Origin: Bacteroidales bacterium
Lineage (GTDB): Bacteria > Bacteroidota > Bacteroidia > Bacteroidales > UBA932
Assembly: GCA_017472115.1 (NCBI GenBank)
Contig: JAFUQW010000102.1
Span: 1 to 14,607, forward strand
Reading direction: 5' to 3'
Length of the DNA: 14,607 nt
In this document: in pieces, positions 14,261 to 14,607 of the stretch
Numbering within the stretch: position 1 is the stretch's first letter
How the letters are laid out: each line of letters opens with the position of its first letter
The notes under the pieces: generated by a model
The model's database searches: none
Told to the model about the DNA's origin: nothing
The model's input: the letters and a program-made list of their open reading frames with translations, nothing else
Position numbers and translations under genes: made by a program

Positions 14261-14607
14261 ATGGCAGAATTGAAGATCGGCGAGATCTCGAAGCCACGCT
14301 TCGAGTTCCGCTCTTTCGGACAGTGCTTCTGCGAGGCACACAAGAGAATGGCTCGTCTTTCCGTTCCTGTACCTGAAAAGGTATGGGAGCGCGAAAGCGA
14401 CGAGATCTACATCATCTCACGCAAGAACGACATCAACAACACCAAGATCCGCAACGGAAAGATGGACATCAAGACATATGTCCAGACAGTTGACGGCCTC
14501 GAGCAGTGGAACCCTCTCATGAAGGGCGAGTTCCCTATCTCACGCACAGTGCTCGAGAACGAGGTTTTCCCTGCATTCATGGTGGAGATGCCTGCTCTTG
14601 ACAAGGA
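14261..14607 (+). CDS. Uncharacterised protein, possibly CYTH-like, truncated by the window edge
   Basis: An open frame of 115 codons runs off the right edge. The ATG at 14261 follows AAAAGGA by two bases (14252-14258), a rare ribosome-binding-like sequence in this window, though the spacing is short. The start lies 25 bases after the lipoprotein stop, so the gene is probably in the same transcript. The protein is soluble and charged, with no signal peptide. It contains 'PRFEFRSFGQCF' (12-23), 'DEIYIISRKNDINNTKIRNG' (47-66), 'KMDIKTYV' (67-74), 'GLEQWNPLMKGEFPI' (79-93) and 'ENEVFPAFMVEMP' (99-111). The alternating basic residues in predicted strands (KIR..KMDIK) recall CYTH/VTC-type triphosphate-tunnel proteins, which handle polyphosphate or triphosphates and would suit a phosphate locus. 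This resemblance is weak, and I do not firmly recognise the family. Confidence 0.7.
   Translation, partial: MAELKIGEISKPRFEFRSFGQCFCEAHKRMARLSVPVPEKVWERESDEIYIISRKNDINNTKIRNGKMDIKTYVQTVDGLEQWNPLMKGEFPISRTVLENEVFPAFMVEMPALDK

Overview
The window looks like a chromosomal segment of a Bacteroidota bacterium, most likely order Bacteroidales. The reasons are promoter elements of the TAnnTTTG type, mostly absent Shine-Dalgarno sequences, a LuxR-type HTH of the kind Bacteroidota fuse to sensor proteins, an OprO/OprP-type porin and small 'VSC' lipoproteins. Base composition is near balanced. No mobile gene, CRISPR array, rRNA or tRNA was seen.

Left part (1-1519). The 3' end of purD (purine synthesis) and a complete folD (one-carbon folate metabolism) lie on the plus strand. 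Three back-to-back short hairpins sit between them. folD ends in a perfect 17-bp inverted repeat that contains its stop codon. A GC-rich stretch of consecutive small hairpins follows, then a long, nearly perfect hairpin that probably terminates both folD and the convergent efflux operon.

Middle part (1520-9628). A complete tripartite RND efflux operon lies on the minus strand (membrane fusion lipoprotein, then RND pump, then outer-membrane factor lipoprotein), with 1-nt and 4-nt gene overlaps. It diverges from rnr (RNase R) across a 128-bp shared promoter region that holds a 16-bp near-palindrome.

Right part (9629-14607). A plus-strand cluster begins at a good Bacteroidota promoter. It encodes a DUF47/PhoU-like protein, a 541-aa membrane protein, an OprO/P porin, a lamin-tail-domain lipoprotein, and a truncated gene of unknown function that may be CYTH-like. 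The 541-aa protein is the highlight. Its membrane part can be aligned by eye with PiT phosphate transporters, and it sits where a DUF47 partner PiT would be expected. However, the substrate-site motifs of both PiT repeats are gone, and the C-terminus carries an extra membrane helix, a coiled coil and a LuxR/GerE-type DNA-binding domain. I infer a phosphate transporter turned into a membrane-bound transcription regulator (a 'transceptor'-like sensor), with the DUF47 protein as its regulatory partner and the downstream porin as a plausible target. This is inference from motifs and context and has not been tested.
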